From Egibacter rhizosphaerae (GTDB taxonomy: Bacteria > Actinomycetota > Nitriliruptoria > Euzebyales > Egibacteraceae): a stretch of DNA of 64,000 bases. The stretch is taken from NCBI RefSeq assembly GCF_004322855.1, contig NZ_CP036402.1:3472001-3536000 (forward strand). Reading direction: 5' to 3'. The position numbers were made by a program, and so were the translations under genes. Below the pieces are notes generated by a model. It was not told the DNA's origin. It saw nothing but the letters and a program-made list of their open reading frames with translations, and ran no database searches. How positions within the stretch are numbered: position 1 is the stretch's first letter; every line of letters starts with the position of its first letter. Positions 53,771-64,000 of the stretch are shown one piece after another.

Positions 53771-53880
53771 TCCGGGCGGGGGTGTGTGCGTCCCTGCACA
53801 TGGTCCTGCCCGGGCGCGGTGAGCCTCAACCCGCCCGGGCGGAGCGACGTGCACAGATGCACACGATCCCGCCCGGGTGG
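53771..53880. repeat. Dispersed hairpin element, copies B and C
   Basis: Copy B (53771-53814): CCGGGCGGGGG with TGTGTGC, five-base loop, TGCACA and CCTGCCCGG. Copy C (53831-53880): CCGCCCGGGCGG with ACGTGCA, loop, TGCACAC and CCCGCCCGGGTGG. Both sit between two - strand genes, and C shares 22 of 23 right-arm positions with copy A at 15061-15083. Confidence 0.65.
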
Positions 53881-53883
53881 GGC

Positions 53884-54816
53884 TCAGGTGAGCACCGCGC
53901 GAGGGAACGCGCAGGTGACGACGTAGTTCGGCTGGTCGACGATCTCGGAGATCCGTAGGTCGGCGACGACCGAGCAGAGCAGGTAGGCGTCGACCGGCTC
54001 CAGCCCGTGACGTCGGCCAAGCAGCTCGATCATCGCTCGGACCGCCTCCTTGGCCCCCTCGAACAGGTCGGGACCCACCCCGGTGGTGGCGAGCACACCG
54101 TCGCGGTCCTCGCCGTCGCGCTGGGAGCGGGTCGTCTCGAACACCGGTGCGTGCGGTGCGTCGCCCCGCACGACGTCGAGGGTCACCGTCACCGTCATCG
54201 GCGACTCGATCGCCGTGCCGCAGACCTCGCCGTCGCCCTGGGCGGCGTGCGTGTCGCCGAGGCTGAACAGCGCGCCCTCGACCTCCACCGGCAGCCACAC
54301 GGTCGTGCCGGCGACGAGGTCGCGGGTGTCCATGTTCCCCCCGACCCGCCGCGGTGGGATGACGCTGTGCGGGCCGGGCTCGGCGGGTGCGACGCCGAGC
54401 GTGCCGGGGAACGGACGCAGCGGCACCCGCGCCGCGTCCCCGAAGGCCGCGGAGGAACCGCCGGTGAGGTCCCAATGGCGCAGCGCCGGCTCCGGGAAGT
54501 CGTCGGCCAGCAACCCGAAGCCGGGGATGTTCGCGGTCCAGCCCCAGCCGGTGGGCTCGAGCGCCTCGATGCGCACGGCCAGGGCGTCGCCCGGCTGCGC
54601 ACCATCGATGCGCACCGGCCCGGTCGTCGGGTTCACACGCCCGAAGTCCAGCGTGGTGAGCGCCTCGGCGTCATTGCCGGGCGCCAGCTGCCCGCCCGAG
54701 GCGTCGTGGGTCTCCAGCGCGATCGTCGTTCCCGGGGCGACCTCGAGCTCGGGGGCGAGGTCGCGATCCCAGCCCGCATGGCTCTGTGCGGCGTGCAGCG
54801 TGTGCGCGGGTCTCAC
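53884..54816 (-). CDS. Acetamidase/formamidase (FmdA/AmdA) family protein
   Basis: 310 residues from a GTG at 54816 with GGAGG five bases upstream. Family strings are PGTTIALETHDASGGQ, GPVRIDGAQPGDALAVRIE, HSVIPPRRVGGNMDTRDL and GALFSLGDTHAAQGDGEVCG (a run of metal-binding or catalytic residues), then VDAYLLCSVVADLRISEIVD. The family hydrolyses formamide or acetamide to acid and ammonia. The gene would supply nitrogen from small amides. No amide transporter is adjacent. Confidence 0.9.
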   Translation of the reverse strand: MRPAHTLHAAQSHAGWDRDLAPELEVAPGTTIALETHDASGGQLAPGNDAEALTTLDFGRVNPTTGPVRIDGAQPGDALAVRIEALEPTGWGWTANIPGFGLLADDFPEPALRHWDLTGGSSAAFGDAARVPLRPFPGTLGVAPAEPGPHSVIPPRRVGGNMDTRDLVAGTTVWLPVEVEGALFSLGDTHAAQGDGEVCGTAIESPMTVTVTLDVVRGDAPHAPVFETTRSQRDGEDRDGVLATTGVGPDLFEGAKEAVRAMIELLGRRHGLEPVDAYLLCSVVADLRISEIVDQPNYVVTCAFPRAVLT

Positions 54817-54850
54817 CGTGCCCTCCTCGTCCCCGGGCCCCTTACCGCCG

Positions 54851-54920
54851 GGCCGTGTTCGTCGTCCGGCCGTGTTCGTCGCCGGCCGTGTTCGTCGTCC
54901 GGCCGCGTGCTCGTCGCCGG
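54851..54920. repeat. 15-17 bp tandem repeat, about four copies
   Basis: GGCCGTGTTCGTCGTCC-like units, alternating T and C at one position, fill the gap between the divergent acetamidase and CPBP genes. Confidence 0.8.
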
Positions 54921-55021
54921 GCCCGCCGGTCGGTGCCGCCGCTGGCCGGCTGGCACCGACGGTGTCGTGGGCCGGCCACGGCAGGGTGCCAGCTCCGACC
55001 GCGGGCGGCACCCTTGGCCCG

Positions 55022-55702
55022 ATGTGGTTCGCCGCCGGGCTCACCGCGTTCCTCGCCCTCTGGAACAACGTCGCGAACCTCTGGCAGCCGTTCGAGCGCT
55101 GGTACATGCCGGTCTCGTTGGCAGTCGCTGCGGGGATCGTGCTGCTCAGCCGGTCCGCCGGGCTGGGGACGCCGGAGCTGGGCCTCACCAGGGCTCGTGT
55201 GCCCTCGGGTGTCGCCTGGGGCGGTGGTGTCGCGCTGGCTGCCTTCCTGTGCCTCGGCGCCGCGGTGCTGGTGCCCGCCGCGCGGCCGTTGCTCGCCGAC
55301 GCCCGGATCGCGGAGCTGGGTGCTGCGGGGGTGGCGTTCCGCGCGCTCGTGCGGATCCCGTTCGGCACGGCCCTGTTGGAGGAGGTCGCGTTCCGCGGGG
55401 CGCTGCTCGGGGCCTGGGCGCGGCGGATCGGCTGGCGCCGCGCCCAGCTGGTGCAGAGCGCCGTGTTCGGTCTCTGGCACGTGACCCCGACGTGGATCGC
55501 ACTCGAGGCCAACGAACTCGCCCAGGCGCCCGCGGCGCGAGTCGGCGCGATCGGCGGTGCGGTGGTGGTGTCCGCGATCGGTGGGTGGCTGTTCGGTTGG
55601 CTGCGGGGGCGCAGTGGCAGCCTGCTGGCGCCGCTGCTGGCCCATTGGGGCCTGAACGCGGCGGCGGTGACGGCCGCGGCGGCGGCGATCGCGCTCGGCT
55701 AG
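55022..55702 (+). CDS. CPBP-family intramembrane glutamic endopeptidase
   Basis: 226 residues from ATG 55022 with six or so membrane helices. The Abi/CPBP motifs are LLEEVAFRGALLGAWARR (EExxxR), FGLWHVTPT (FxxxH) and HWGLNA (HxxxN). Members cleave proteins in the membrane or protect against bacteriocins; the target here is unknown. Convergent with the LysM transglycosylase gene. Confidence 0.88.
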   Translation: MWFAAGLTAFLALWNNVANLWQPFERWYMPVSLAVAAGIVLLSRSAGLGTPELGLTRARVPSGVAWGGGVALAAFLCLGAAVLVPAARPLLADARIAELGAAGVAFRALVRIPFGTALLEEVAFRGALLGAWARRIGWRRAQLVQSAVFGLWHVTPTWIALEANELAQAPAARVGAIGGAVVVSAIGGWLFGWLRGRSGSLLAPLLAHWGLNAAAVTAAAAAIALG

Positions 55703-55736
55703 GCGCCCGGGTCCCGCCGTGAGCCCTGCTGTCCGA

Positions 55737-56402
55737 TCAGCGGAATCGCTCGCGCAGCGCCAGGACGTTGTCGATGTAGGCGCGGGTGTCGTCGAACTTG
55801 CCGTACCGCTCGACCGACGCGAGGCCCTGGTAGTAGCCGGCCAGGGTGAGCTCCACGTCCCCGCCGGTCAGGTCGTGGACGTGGTCGAGGAACAGCACGC
55901 CGGCGCGGACGTTGTCGGCGGAGTCAGCCAGATCGAGGTCCTCTCCCGCGAGCCGCGTGGACACGAACGTCCCCGTTCCCGGCATGACCTGCATGATCCC
56001 GACGGCACCGGCGCTGCTCACCCGCTGCTGCTGCCACCCGGACTCCTGCCAGGCCACCGCCTTGACGAAGGCCGGGCTCCAGCCGTGCTCGTGCGCGGTG
56101 CGCTCGATCAGGTCGCCGATCGCGGGCGGGGCGGACATCGGGACGCCGTCGCCGCCCGGTGCGGACGCTCCCGAGCCGCCGGGACGGGCCTCCGGGATGC
56201 GCAGGGTCGTGCCGGCCAGGACGAGGTCGTGGTCGGCGAGGTCGTTGGCCTCGGCCAGTTCTGCGGGCGAGACGCCGTGCTCGGCGGCGATGCCCGAGAG
56301 CGTGTCGCCCGGTTCCACCGTGTACTCGGCGGTGGCCGCGAACGCGAAGGCGAGCGCGATGACCGGAAGCGTGGACGGCGGGCGAGGTCGCATGCGCGGC
56401 AT
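55737..56402 (-). CDS. Secreted LysM/lytic transglycosylase (SLT)
   Basis: 221 residues from ATG 56402 with GGAAGG seven bases upstream. Signal peptide at 1-27; LysM at about 28-73 (YTVEPGDTLSGIAAEHGVSP, LAGTTLRIP); a Gly/Ser/Pro linker; then the goose-lysozyme-type transglycosylase with catalytic Glu in AWQESGWQQQ, SSAGAVGIMQVMPGTG and AGYYQGLASVERYG. It cleaves the glycan strand outside the cell. A long inverted repeat in its leader overlaps a competing hairpin. Confidence 0.92.
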   Translation of the reverse strand: MPRMRPRPPSTLPVIALAFAFAATAEYTVEPGDTLSGIAAEHGVSPAELAEANDLADHDLVLAGTTLRIPEARPGGSGASAPGGDGVPMSAPPAIGDLIERTAHEHGWSPAFVKAVAWQESGWQQQRVSSAGAVGIMQVMPGTGTFVSTRLAGEDLDLADSADNVRAGVLFLDHVHDLTGGDVELTLAGYYQGLASVERYGKFDDTRAYIDNVLALRERFR

Positions 56403-56520
56403 GGATGCGCCTTCCGAATGGGGAAGTATGGGCGTTTCCGGCTCTTGGCCGGAATTCGCGAGCACGGCCTACCCATGTCTCCTGGTGCGGGAAACGCCCA
56501 CCATGCCCGGGCTCCCCGTC
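56403..56520 (-). promoter_or_regulatory. Switch-like structured leader of the transglycosylase gene
   Basis: GGGCGTTTCC (56430-56439) and GGAAACGCCC (56490-56499) are a perfect 10-bp inverted repeat, 50 bases apart. Inside it GCAC/GTGC can pair. TTCCGGC/GCCGGAA (56436-56454) forms a hairpin that shares bases with one long-range arm, so the two structures exclude each other. Ligand or trigger not identifiable. Confidence 0.4.
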
Positions 56521-56543
56521 CGACCGGCCACGTCCCCGGACGC

Positions 56544-59132
<2,589 letters not shown>

Positions 59133-59309
59133 GCGACGGCCTTCTCTCGAGTGGGGGACCCCGGTCGTGGGTTGCAGGCGTCCAGGGTACGAGGCTTGCG
59201 GGGGAGCGGTGCGGCGGGATCGGACGGACTCGTGCACGCTGCGTTGCCCGTGGCACCGTCGATCGGTGAAGATGGGGGCGCCGCCCGACCAGAGAGGAAC
59301 GAGCCACCC

Positions 59310-59822
59310 GTGAGCCGAGACCGCGTCGTGGGGCTTGCCCTGGTGACCGTGGGGATCATCCTCCTGACGGTCTTGCAGCTGGATCTCGCCCCCACGCTGG
59401 TACCGGCGCTGATCGGAGCGGGCTTCCTCGGCGTCTACGCGCTCACGCGACGCTACGAGTTCCTGGTTCCCGGCGGGTTGCTCACCGGGTTCGGGAGCGG
59501 CTTCGTCATCGAGGTCGAGCTCGAGGTCCCCGGCGCGACGCTGTTCGGTCTCGGGACCGGGTTCCTGTTCGTCGCGTTGCTCGACCGGCTCGCGACCGGC
59601 GGGCGTGTCGGCGGGTGGTGGCCGCTGCTGCCGGGAGCGACGCTCACCGCCGTCGGGGTGATCCAGTTCGCCGAGGCGCTCGACGTGCTAGTGGCGGCCG
59701 CCGACTGGTGGCCGCTGCTGCTCGTCGGCGCCGGATTGGCGGTCATCCTGCGGCCCGGTCCGGTGGTGGAGCGTGACGAGCCGGACGGCCACCGTTCGGG
59801 CGACTCGGCGGCGCGGCCCTGA
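59310..59822 (+). CDS. Small multi-pass membrane protein
   Basis: 170 residues from a GTG at 59310. Five to six hydrophobic helices with short loops: VGLALVTVGIILLTVLQLDL, TLVPALIGAGFLGVYAL, WWPLLPGATLTAVGVIQFAE, WWPLLLVGAGLAVIL, and a hydrophilic tail. The two WWPLL repeats resemble LiaI/LiaF-type transmembrane domains, but the match is loose. Family not certain. Confidence 0.72.
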   Translation: MSRDRVVGLALVTVGIILLTVLQLDLAPTLVPALIGAGFLGVYALTRRYEFLVPGGLLTGFGSGFVIEVELEVPGATLFGLGTGFLFVALLDRLATGGRVGGWWPLLPGATLTAVGVIQFAEALDVLVAAADWWPLLLVGAGLAVILRPGPVVERDEPDGHRSGDSAARP

Positions 59823-59868
59823 CGTCCGGCACTGCCGGGGCCGGCCCCGGGTGCTGTGCGTTCGGGGC

Positions 59869-60642
59869 TCAGCCGACGCGCCGCCTCACGAACCGGATGG
59901 CGGGCGCCGCGACGTGGCGGGCCACGACGAACAGCCGGTACCAACGCGGCACGGTGCGCTCAGGGGTGCCCCGGCGGGCGACGTCGACGACGGCCTCGGC
60001 GACGTCGGCGGGCTCGATCACCAGGCGGCGCCCGATCCAGGATCCGACGAGCCCCACTTGCGGAAAGCCCTCGGTGCGCACGAAGCCCGGGTTGAGCTGG
60101 CTGACCTCGACCCCGCGCCGTGCCCAGTGCGGGCCGACCGCTTCGGTGAACCCCACCGTCGCGAACTTGCTGGCCGGGTACCCCGGCGGGCCCGCGGCGA
60201 GCTTCCCGGCGACGCTCGCGACGTTGACGACCCGGCTGGGAGCGCTGTCGGCGAGCAAACGGGCGAACATTCCCATGCAGCGCACCGTGCCGCCGAAGTT
60301 GAGGTCCATCAGCGCCTCCACGTCGGCGCGGTCCTCGTCCGAGCGGAACCGTCCGCCGAACACCGCGCCCGCGCTGTTGACGAGCACGTGGCACGCACCG
60401 CGTTCGTCGCGGACGCGCGCCGCGAGGCGACGGACGTCGTCGTCGCTGGTGACATCCGCGGGATGCGGCACGATCCGGCCGGGAGCGTGGGGCGGGCGCG
60501 CGGTGGCGAGGCCGTCGAGCCGCTCGGCCCGACGTGCCACCGCGTACACGGTCATGCCCTCCTCGGCCAGCCGCAGGGTGACGGCCTCCCCCAGTCCGCT
60601 CGAGGCGCCGGTCACCACCGCGATCTTGCCGTCCAGTTCCAC
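59869..60642 (-). CDS. Short-chain dehydrogenase/reductase
   Basis: 257 residues from a GTG at 60642 with GGAGGAGG four bases upstream. Rossmann motif AVVTGASSGLGEAVT (TGxxxGxG), NSAGAVFGG, the catalytic Ser in VVNVASVAG, and YPASK (Tyr and Lys) are all present. The long basic C-terminus (RWYRLFVVARHVAAP) may contact the membrane. Classical SDR; substrate unknown. Confidence 0.93.
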   Translation of the reverse strand: MELDGKIAVVTGASSGLGEAVTLRLAEEGMTVYAVARRAERLDGLATARPPHAPGRIVPHPADVTSDDDVRRLAARVRDERGACHVLVNSAGAVFGGRFRSDEDRADVEALMDLNFGGTVRCMGMFARLLADSAPSRVVNVASVAGKLAAGPPGYPASKFATVGFTEAVGPHWARRGVEVSQLNPGFVRTEGFPQVGLVGSWIGRRLVIEPADVAEAVVDVARRGTPERTVPRWYRLFVVARHVAAPAIRFVRRRVG

Positions 60643-60688
60643 GCCGCCTCCTCCGTCGCGGGCCGCAGCGATGGTCGGAACACGAAGG

Positions 60689-60751
60689 ATCGATAGTAGG
60701 GCCCGGGTGGCCGGCCGACGATCGATGGTACGGCCCGGGGACCGGCCGACG
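60689..60751. repeat. Tandem pair of about 32 bp
   Basis: Copies at 60689-60720 and 60721-60751 begin ATCGAT and end CCGGCCGACG with a few changes and one base less in copy 2. It lies in the divergent gap between the SDR and exonuclease genes. Confidence 0.85.
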
Positions 60752-60867
60752 TTGGGGACGGCGGGCCGGAACCGGGGTCAGGTGTTCGCGTTCGGCGGAT
60801 CCCATCGGGCATGCTGGGGTCCGCTTCCCCGCGACCCTTCCCGCGTGACGAGCGAAGGACCCCACCG

Positions 60868-61911
60868 GTGGATGCGCTCACGCTCTTCGACGCCGAGCTG
60901 AACCCGAGGGCGGCCGGGTCGGCGGTGGGCGTCGACACCGCCGCGGCGCCCCCCCGCCCCGCTGCCGCCCCCTGGTCGACGACCGCGGCTCAAGCGGCCG
61001 CGGGTCCACGCGTGCTGGCGGTCGACGGCGACTCGGTCGCCCACCGCGCCTACCACGCCTACGCGAACGGACGAGGCGGACGCTACGGGTTCCTCGCACT
61101 GCTCGCGGCGATCTGCGACGAGGCCGGCGCGGACGGGCTGATCGTCGGATTCGACTGCCGGGAGCGATCCCACCGCAGGGACCTCGAGCCCTCCTACAAG
61201 GCACAGCGCGGCGACAAGCCCGACGACCTCGTCGAGCTGCTGGACCGGCTGCCGCACGACCTGACGCGGCTCGGCCTCTGCGCGGTGGTCGCGCCGGGGT
61301 GGGAGGCCGACGACGTCGTGGCCTCCGCCGCCGCGTCGGCCGAGGCCCGCGGCTGGGGCTGCGCGGTGGCGACGAGCGACCGTGACGCCTACGCCCTCGC
61401 CACGGAGCGCACCACCGTGCTGCGCCTGCGCAACGCGGCCGAGCGGACCGAGCACCTCACGCCGCAGCGGCTGCGGCGCAAGCTCGGGATCGAGCCGGCG
61501 CGCTACGTGCAGTACGCCGCGCTGCGGGGCGACACGAGCGACAACCTGCCGGGGGTCCCCGGCATCGGGCCGCGGCGGGCCGCCGCGCTGTTGGAGGCGT
61601 TCGACGACGTGGAAGCGGCCGGTGCCGACCCGATCGGCTGTCGCAGCGTGCTCGGGCGCGAGGCGGGTCAGGCGCTGCTCGACGACCTCGCGCGGGGACC
61701 GGACTCCGTTCACCGACGCAACGTGGCGCTCATGAACGTGCGCCGTGATCTCGATGTGGACCTCGACGCCGCTTTCCGACGCCCCGCCCCCCAAACGGTC
61801 GCGGCCACCCTGGACGGGTGGGGCCTCGGGCCGCTGGCGGGCCGCCTCGCCGCGGCGGTCGGGGCCCGGCCCGACGCGGTGCCGCTGCCGGAGACGCCCC
61901 TCGACGGCTGA
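60868..61911 (+). CDS. 5'-3' exonuclease (PolA N-terminal-type, stand-alone)
   Basis: 347 residues from a GTG at 60868 with AAGGA eight bases upstream. After about 47 disordered residues, LAVDGDSVAHRAYHAYA opens the PIN-like domain; GFDCRERSHRRDLEPSYKAQR, GWEADDVVAS and ATSDRDAYAL supply the metal-binding acidic residues; GDTSDNLPGVPGIGPRRAA is the helix-three-turn-helix DNA-binding motif. It resembles the 5' nuclease of DNA polymerase I or ExoIX-type proteins. Role: removal of RNA primers or flap DNA. No polymerase domain. Confidence 0.92.
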   Translation: MDALTLFDAELNPRAAGSAVGVDTAAAPPRPAAAPWSTTAAQAAAGPRVLAVDGDSVAHRAYHAYANGRGGRYGFLALLAAICDEAGADGLIVGFDCRERSHRRDLEPSYKAQRGDKPDDLVELLDRLPHDLTRLGLCAVVAPGWEADDVVASAAASAEARGWGCAVATSDRDAYALATERTTVLRLRNAAERTEHLTPQRLRRKLGIEPARYVQYAALRGDTSDNLPGVPGIGPRRAAALLEAFDDVEAAGADPIGCRSVLGREAGQALLDDLARGPDSVHRRNVALMNVRRDLDVDLDAAFRRPAPQTVAATLDGWGLGPLAGRLAAAVGARPDAVPLPETPLDG

Positions 61912-61941
61912 GTCAGGAGACCCCGCGCGGGCTCTTTCGGC

Positions 61942-64000
61942 CTACGGCTGCAGGCGGAGGCGGTCGACGGTCGCGTCCTCGATGCGCGCCTCGGACCAGG
62001 GCACGTCGAACTGCTCGCCCTCGAGCCACGCATCGATGGTGTCGCTGTAGTGCCGGTGGCCCGGATGGCCCGACTGGCCCGTCGTGGCCTGTCGCGTCGA
62101 CTGGTCGAGGTCGCCGAGGTCGACCACCATCCGCATGGAGGGCAGCGCCCGCACCTCGTACCCCTCGTCCGCCGCCCACGAGGTCGCGTTGACGATGCCC
62201 GTCCCGCCGTCGACGGGGTAGGGACCGCGGTTGAACAGGGCCTCGACCGGTGCGATCCCCGACTCGCCGAGCGTGCCCTCGACGAACGTGACGGTGTGGA
62301 GGTCGCCCCAGCGCCAATCGTCGGGGTCGGTGCCGAGCTCGCGTCGCAGCTCGAACCACGCGGTGGCGAGCGCGTTCTCGAGGGCGTCGTCGCGGGTCTC
62401 GGTGACCGGGGTGTCCGGGTGGTCCCACCACGGGCTCCCCGGGTCCTCGAGGGCGCGGCGCACGACCTCGAACCACCGAGAGTTGCCCTCGGGCTGGTAC
62501 GCCTCCGGCAGGTACGCGCCGAACGTCTGCGAGAGCAGCGCCCGCCACGTCGCCGCGTACGCCGCGGCGCCCGCGCTGTCCGCGTGCGCGCGCCCGTCCC
62601 ACTCGTCGAGCAGGTCCCCGAGCTCGGCCACCGCAGGCGCGTCCGAGTCCAGCGCGAGCAGATGCGGCACGAGGAAGTCCGCTGACCCGTCCCTCGTGTC
62701 GAGCTGGTCGGCGGCGGCCGCGGCGACGTCGATGTCGCCGCCGGCGTCGACGCGTCGCTGGAGCATCTCGATGATCCGGCCGGCCCGGTACCCGTGCTCG
62801 TCGTCGACCGAGAGGAACCACGGGTAGTCCTCCGGTGGCACGGGATTGTTCGCGGTGACGATCCATCCTCGGTCCGGATCGGCTTCTCGCGGCAGCTCGT
62901 CGAAGGGGATGGAGCCCTGCCACTGATACGCGTCGTCCCAGCCGGGTGCGGGCACCGTCCCGTCGCCGGCGCCGCGAACGGGGATCGTGCCGGGCGCCTG
63001 GTACGCGATCGTGCCGGCGGTGTCGGCGTAGACGAGGTTCTGTGCCGGCACCTCGAAGCGGGCGGCGGCCTCGCGGAACTCCTCCAGGTCGCGGGCCCGG
63101 TTCATCGCCGGTAGGGCCTCGAAGACCGTGGTCGGCTCCAGGGCCGTCCAGCGCAACGAGATCTCGTGCACCGGGTCCGCGATGCGCCCCCCGCCGGTTC
63201 CGGTCGGTGCTTCGCCATCGGTGCGCTCGGCCAGGGGCGACGGCTCACCCGCGCGCGCGGCGGTACCGTCGACGTCGAGCTCGTCGAGCGGCTCGAAGGC
63301 GTCCGAGATGATCGGCCCGTTGCGCGTGACCCGGATCTCGAGGGTCTCCACGGAGCCGTCGCTCGCGTGCAGCTCCTCGGTGAGGACCTCGGCCTCGGCC
63401 GGGCCCTCCCCGGTCTCGTAGCGGGTCGGGTCGTCGGGGTCCACGCGCTCGACGAACAGGTCCTGCACGTCGGGGTCGAGGTTGGTGAAGCCCCAGGCCA
63501 CCGAATCGTTGTGGCCGATCACCACCCCGGGGACGCCGGGGAACGAGAACCCGGTCACGTCGTCCGCGCAGGCCTCGGTCCGCTCGCGGCAACGCAAGCC
63601 GACCTCGTACCAGATCGCGGGGCTCTGGACGCCGATGTGCGGATCGTTCGCGAGCAGCGGGGCGCCCGAGGAGGTGTGCTCCCCGCCGACGACCCAGGCG
63701 TTCGAGCCGATCCCGTCGGTGACCGGTCCGAGGGCACGCTCGCCGGCCTCCAGCGCTGCGGCCGCCCTGGCGAGCGCGTCGGCGACGCCCGGGCCCTCGG
63801 ACGTCTCGGACGCGAGGTTCGAGGACCCGGGGGTCGCCGGACCCGTGTGGCTCCCCTCGTCGTCGGGGTCGGACGGAACGATCCGCGGGACGTCCTCGGG
63901 GTACTCGGGGAACAGTTCGGCGATCTCGTCGTCGTCCAGCGTCCGGGCGAGCACGGCGCGCTCGAGCTCCTCCTCGAGGTTCCCCCCGAGCTCCCACGCC
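61942..64000 (-). CDS. Penicillin acylase family protein (N-terminus beyond window)
   Basis: At least 686 residues, 5' truncated at the window edge; the frame stays open to base 64000 with AWELGGNLEEELERAVLART, which fits the alpha subunit. After a disordered linker, SNAWVVGGEHTSSGAPLLAN marks the beta subunit: the Ser following DGIG would be the N-terminal nucleophile made by self-cleavage. ANDPHIGVQSPAIWYEVGL, SFPGVPGVVIGHNDSVAWGF and VTRNGPIISDAF are family motifs. Acts on acylated compounds outside the membrane (penicillin G, acyl-homoserine lactones or others). No Lys in the visible part. Confidence 0.92.
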   Translation of the reverse strand, partial: AWELGGNLEEELERAVLARTLDDDEIAELFPEYPEDVPRIVPSDPDDEGSHTGPATPGSSNLASETSEGPGVADALARAAAALEAGERALGPVTDGIGSNAWVVGGEHTSSGAPLLANDPHIGVQSPAIWYEVGLRCRERTEACADDVTGFSFPGVPGVVIGHNDSVAWGFTNLDPDVQDLFVERVDPDDPTRYETGEGPAEAEVLTEELHASDGSVETLEIRVTRNGPIISDAFEPLDELDVDGTAARAGEPSPLAERTDGEAPTGTGGGRIADPVHEISLRWTALEPTTVFEALPAMNRARDLEEFREAAARFEVPAQNLVYADTAGTIAYQAPGTIPVRGAGDGTVPAPGWDDAYQWQGSIPFDELPREADPDRGWIVTANNPVPPEDYPWFLSVDDEHGYRAGRIIEMLQRRVDAGGDIDVAAAAADQLDTRDGSADFLVPHLLALDSDAPAVAELGDLLDEWDGRAHADSAGAAAYAATWRALLSQTFGAYLPEAYQPEGNSRWFEVVRRALEDPGSPWWDHPDTPVTETRDDALENALATAWFELRRELGTDPDDWRWGDLHTVTFVEGTLGESGIAPVEALFNRGPYPVDGGTGIVNATSWAADEGYEVRALPSMRMVVDLGDLDQSTRQATTGQSGHPGHRHYSDTIDAWLEGEQFDVPWSEARIEDATVDRLRLQP

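Overview
This is a high-GC, gene-dense chromosomal segment from an actinobacterium. Strongly GC3-biased codons, many GTG and TTG starts, acidic proteins, two cell-wall-binding-repeat-2 (CWB2) proteins, two BCCT compatible-solute transporters and near-total lysine loss in the large exported proteins all suggest a salt-adapted lineage. A Nitriliruptoria-type organism (Nitriliruptor, Egibacter, Egicoccus, Euzebya relatives) would fit, but that is inference. I see no tRNA, rRNA, phage, insertion sequence or CRISPR array.

Layout. 1-11,480 is a carbohydrate locus: a LacI-type regulator (cut by the window edge), a sugar ABC importer (binding lipoprotein, two permeases, ATPase) and a PHP-fold hydrolase on the + strand, facing a - strand operon of a sugar-phosphate isomerase-like TIM barrel, a Gfo/Idh/MocA dehydrogenase and a GH38 alpha-mannosidase. 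The two operons carry the same 12-bp LacI-type operator at their outer promoters, so they look like one mannoside regulon; the mannosidase has a one-base frameshift. 11,551-15,000 holds a superfamily II helicase followed by an ABC-class ATPase. 15,093-20,991 holds a CWB2 amidase behind a long structured leader, a voltage-sensor membrane protein, YqgE, an MFS permease and a small membrane protein. 20,994-30,342 holds a GH65 phosphorylase, ATP-dependent DNA ligase, Sir2 deacylase, pirin, RNase Z, uracil-DNA glycosylase, a hypothetical gene and an aldo/keto reductase.

30,565-35,778 holds an OB-fold membrane protein, a coupled operon (RDD protein, exported alanine-racemase-fold protein without any lysine, GDPD) and a DUF418 membrane protein. 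36,033-44,150 holds a ferredoxin reductase, two BCCT transporters (one with a UspA protein), DUF4870, a PCMT-like methyltransferase, a THEP1-type NTPase and SixA. 44,534-50,312 holds an MFS permease, tyrosine phenol-lyase, a second DUF418 protein, a frameshifted SRPBCC gene, a small hypothetical and an Rrf2 regulator. 50,351-64,000 holds a CWB2/sugar-dehydrogenase/M15-peptidase fusion, beta-phosphoglucomutase, acetamidase/formamidase, CPBP protease, LysM transglycosylase with a switch-like leader, aminopeptidase N, a membrane protein, an SDR, a 5'-3' exonuclease and a penicillin acylase cut by the window edge.

Working together: the GH65 phosphorylase and the distant beta-phosphoglucomutase form a phosphorolytic disaccharide route; the mannoside regulon supplies another sugar route; the BCCT/UspA genes handle osmotic stress; amidase, transglycosylase and the M15 fusion act on the wall. 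The most unusual points are the triple-domain fusion, the lysine-free exported PLP-fold protein, a hairpin element present three times, two structured leaders before wall hydrolases, and minisatellites in about ten places.
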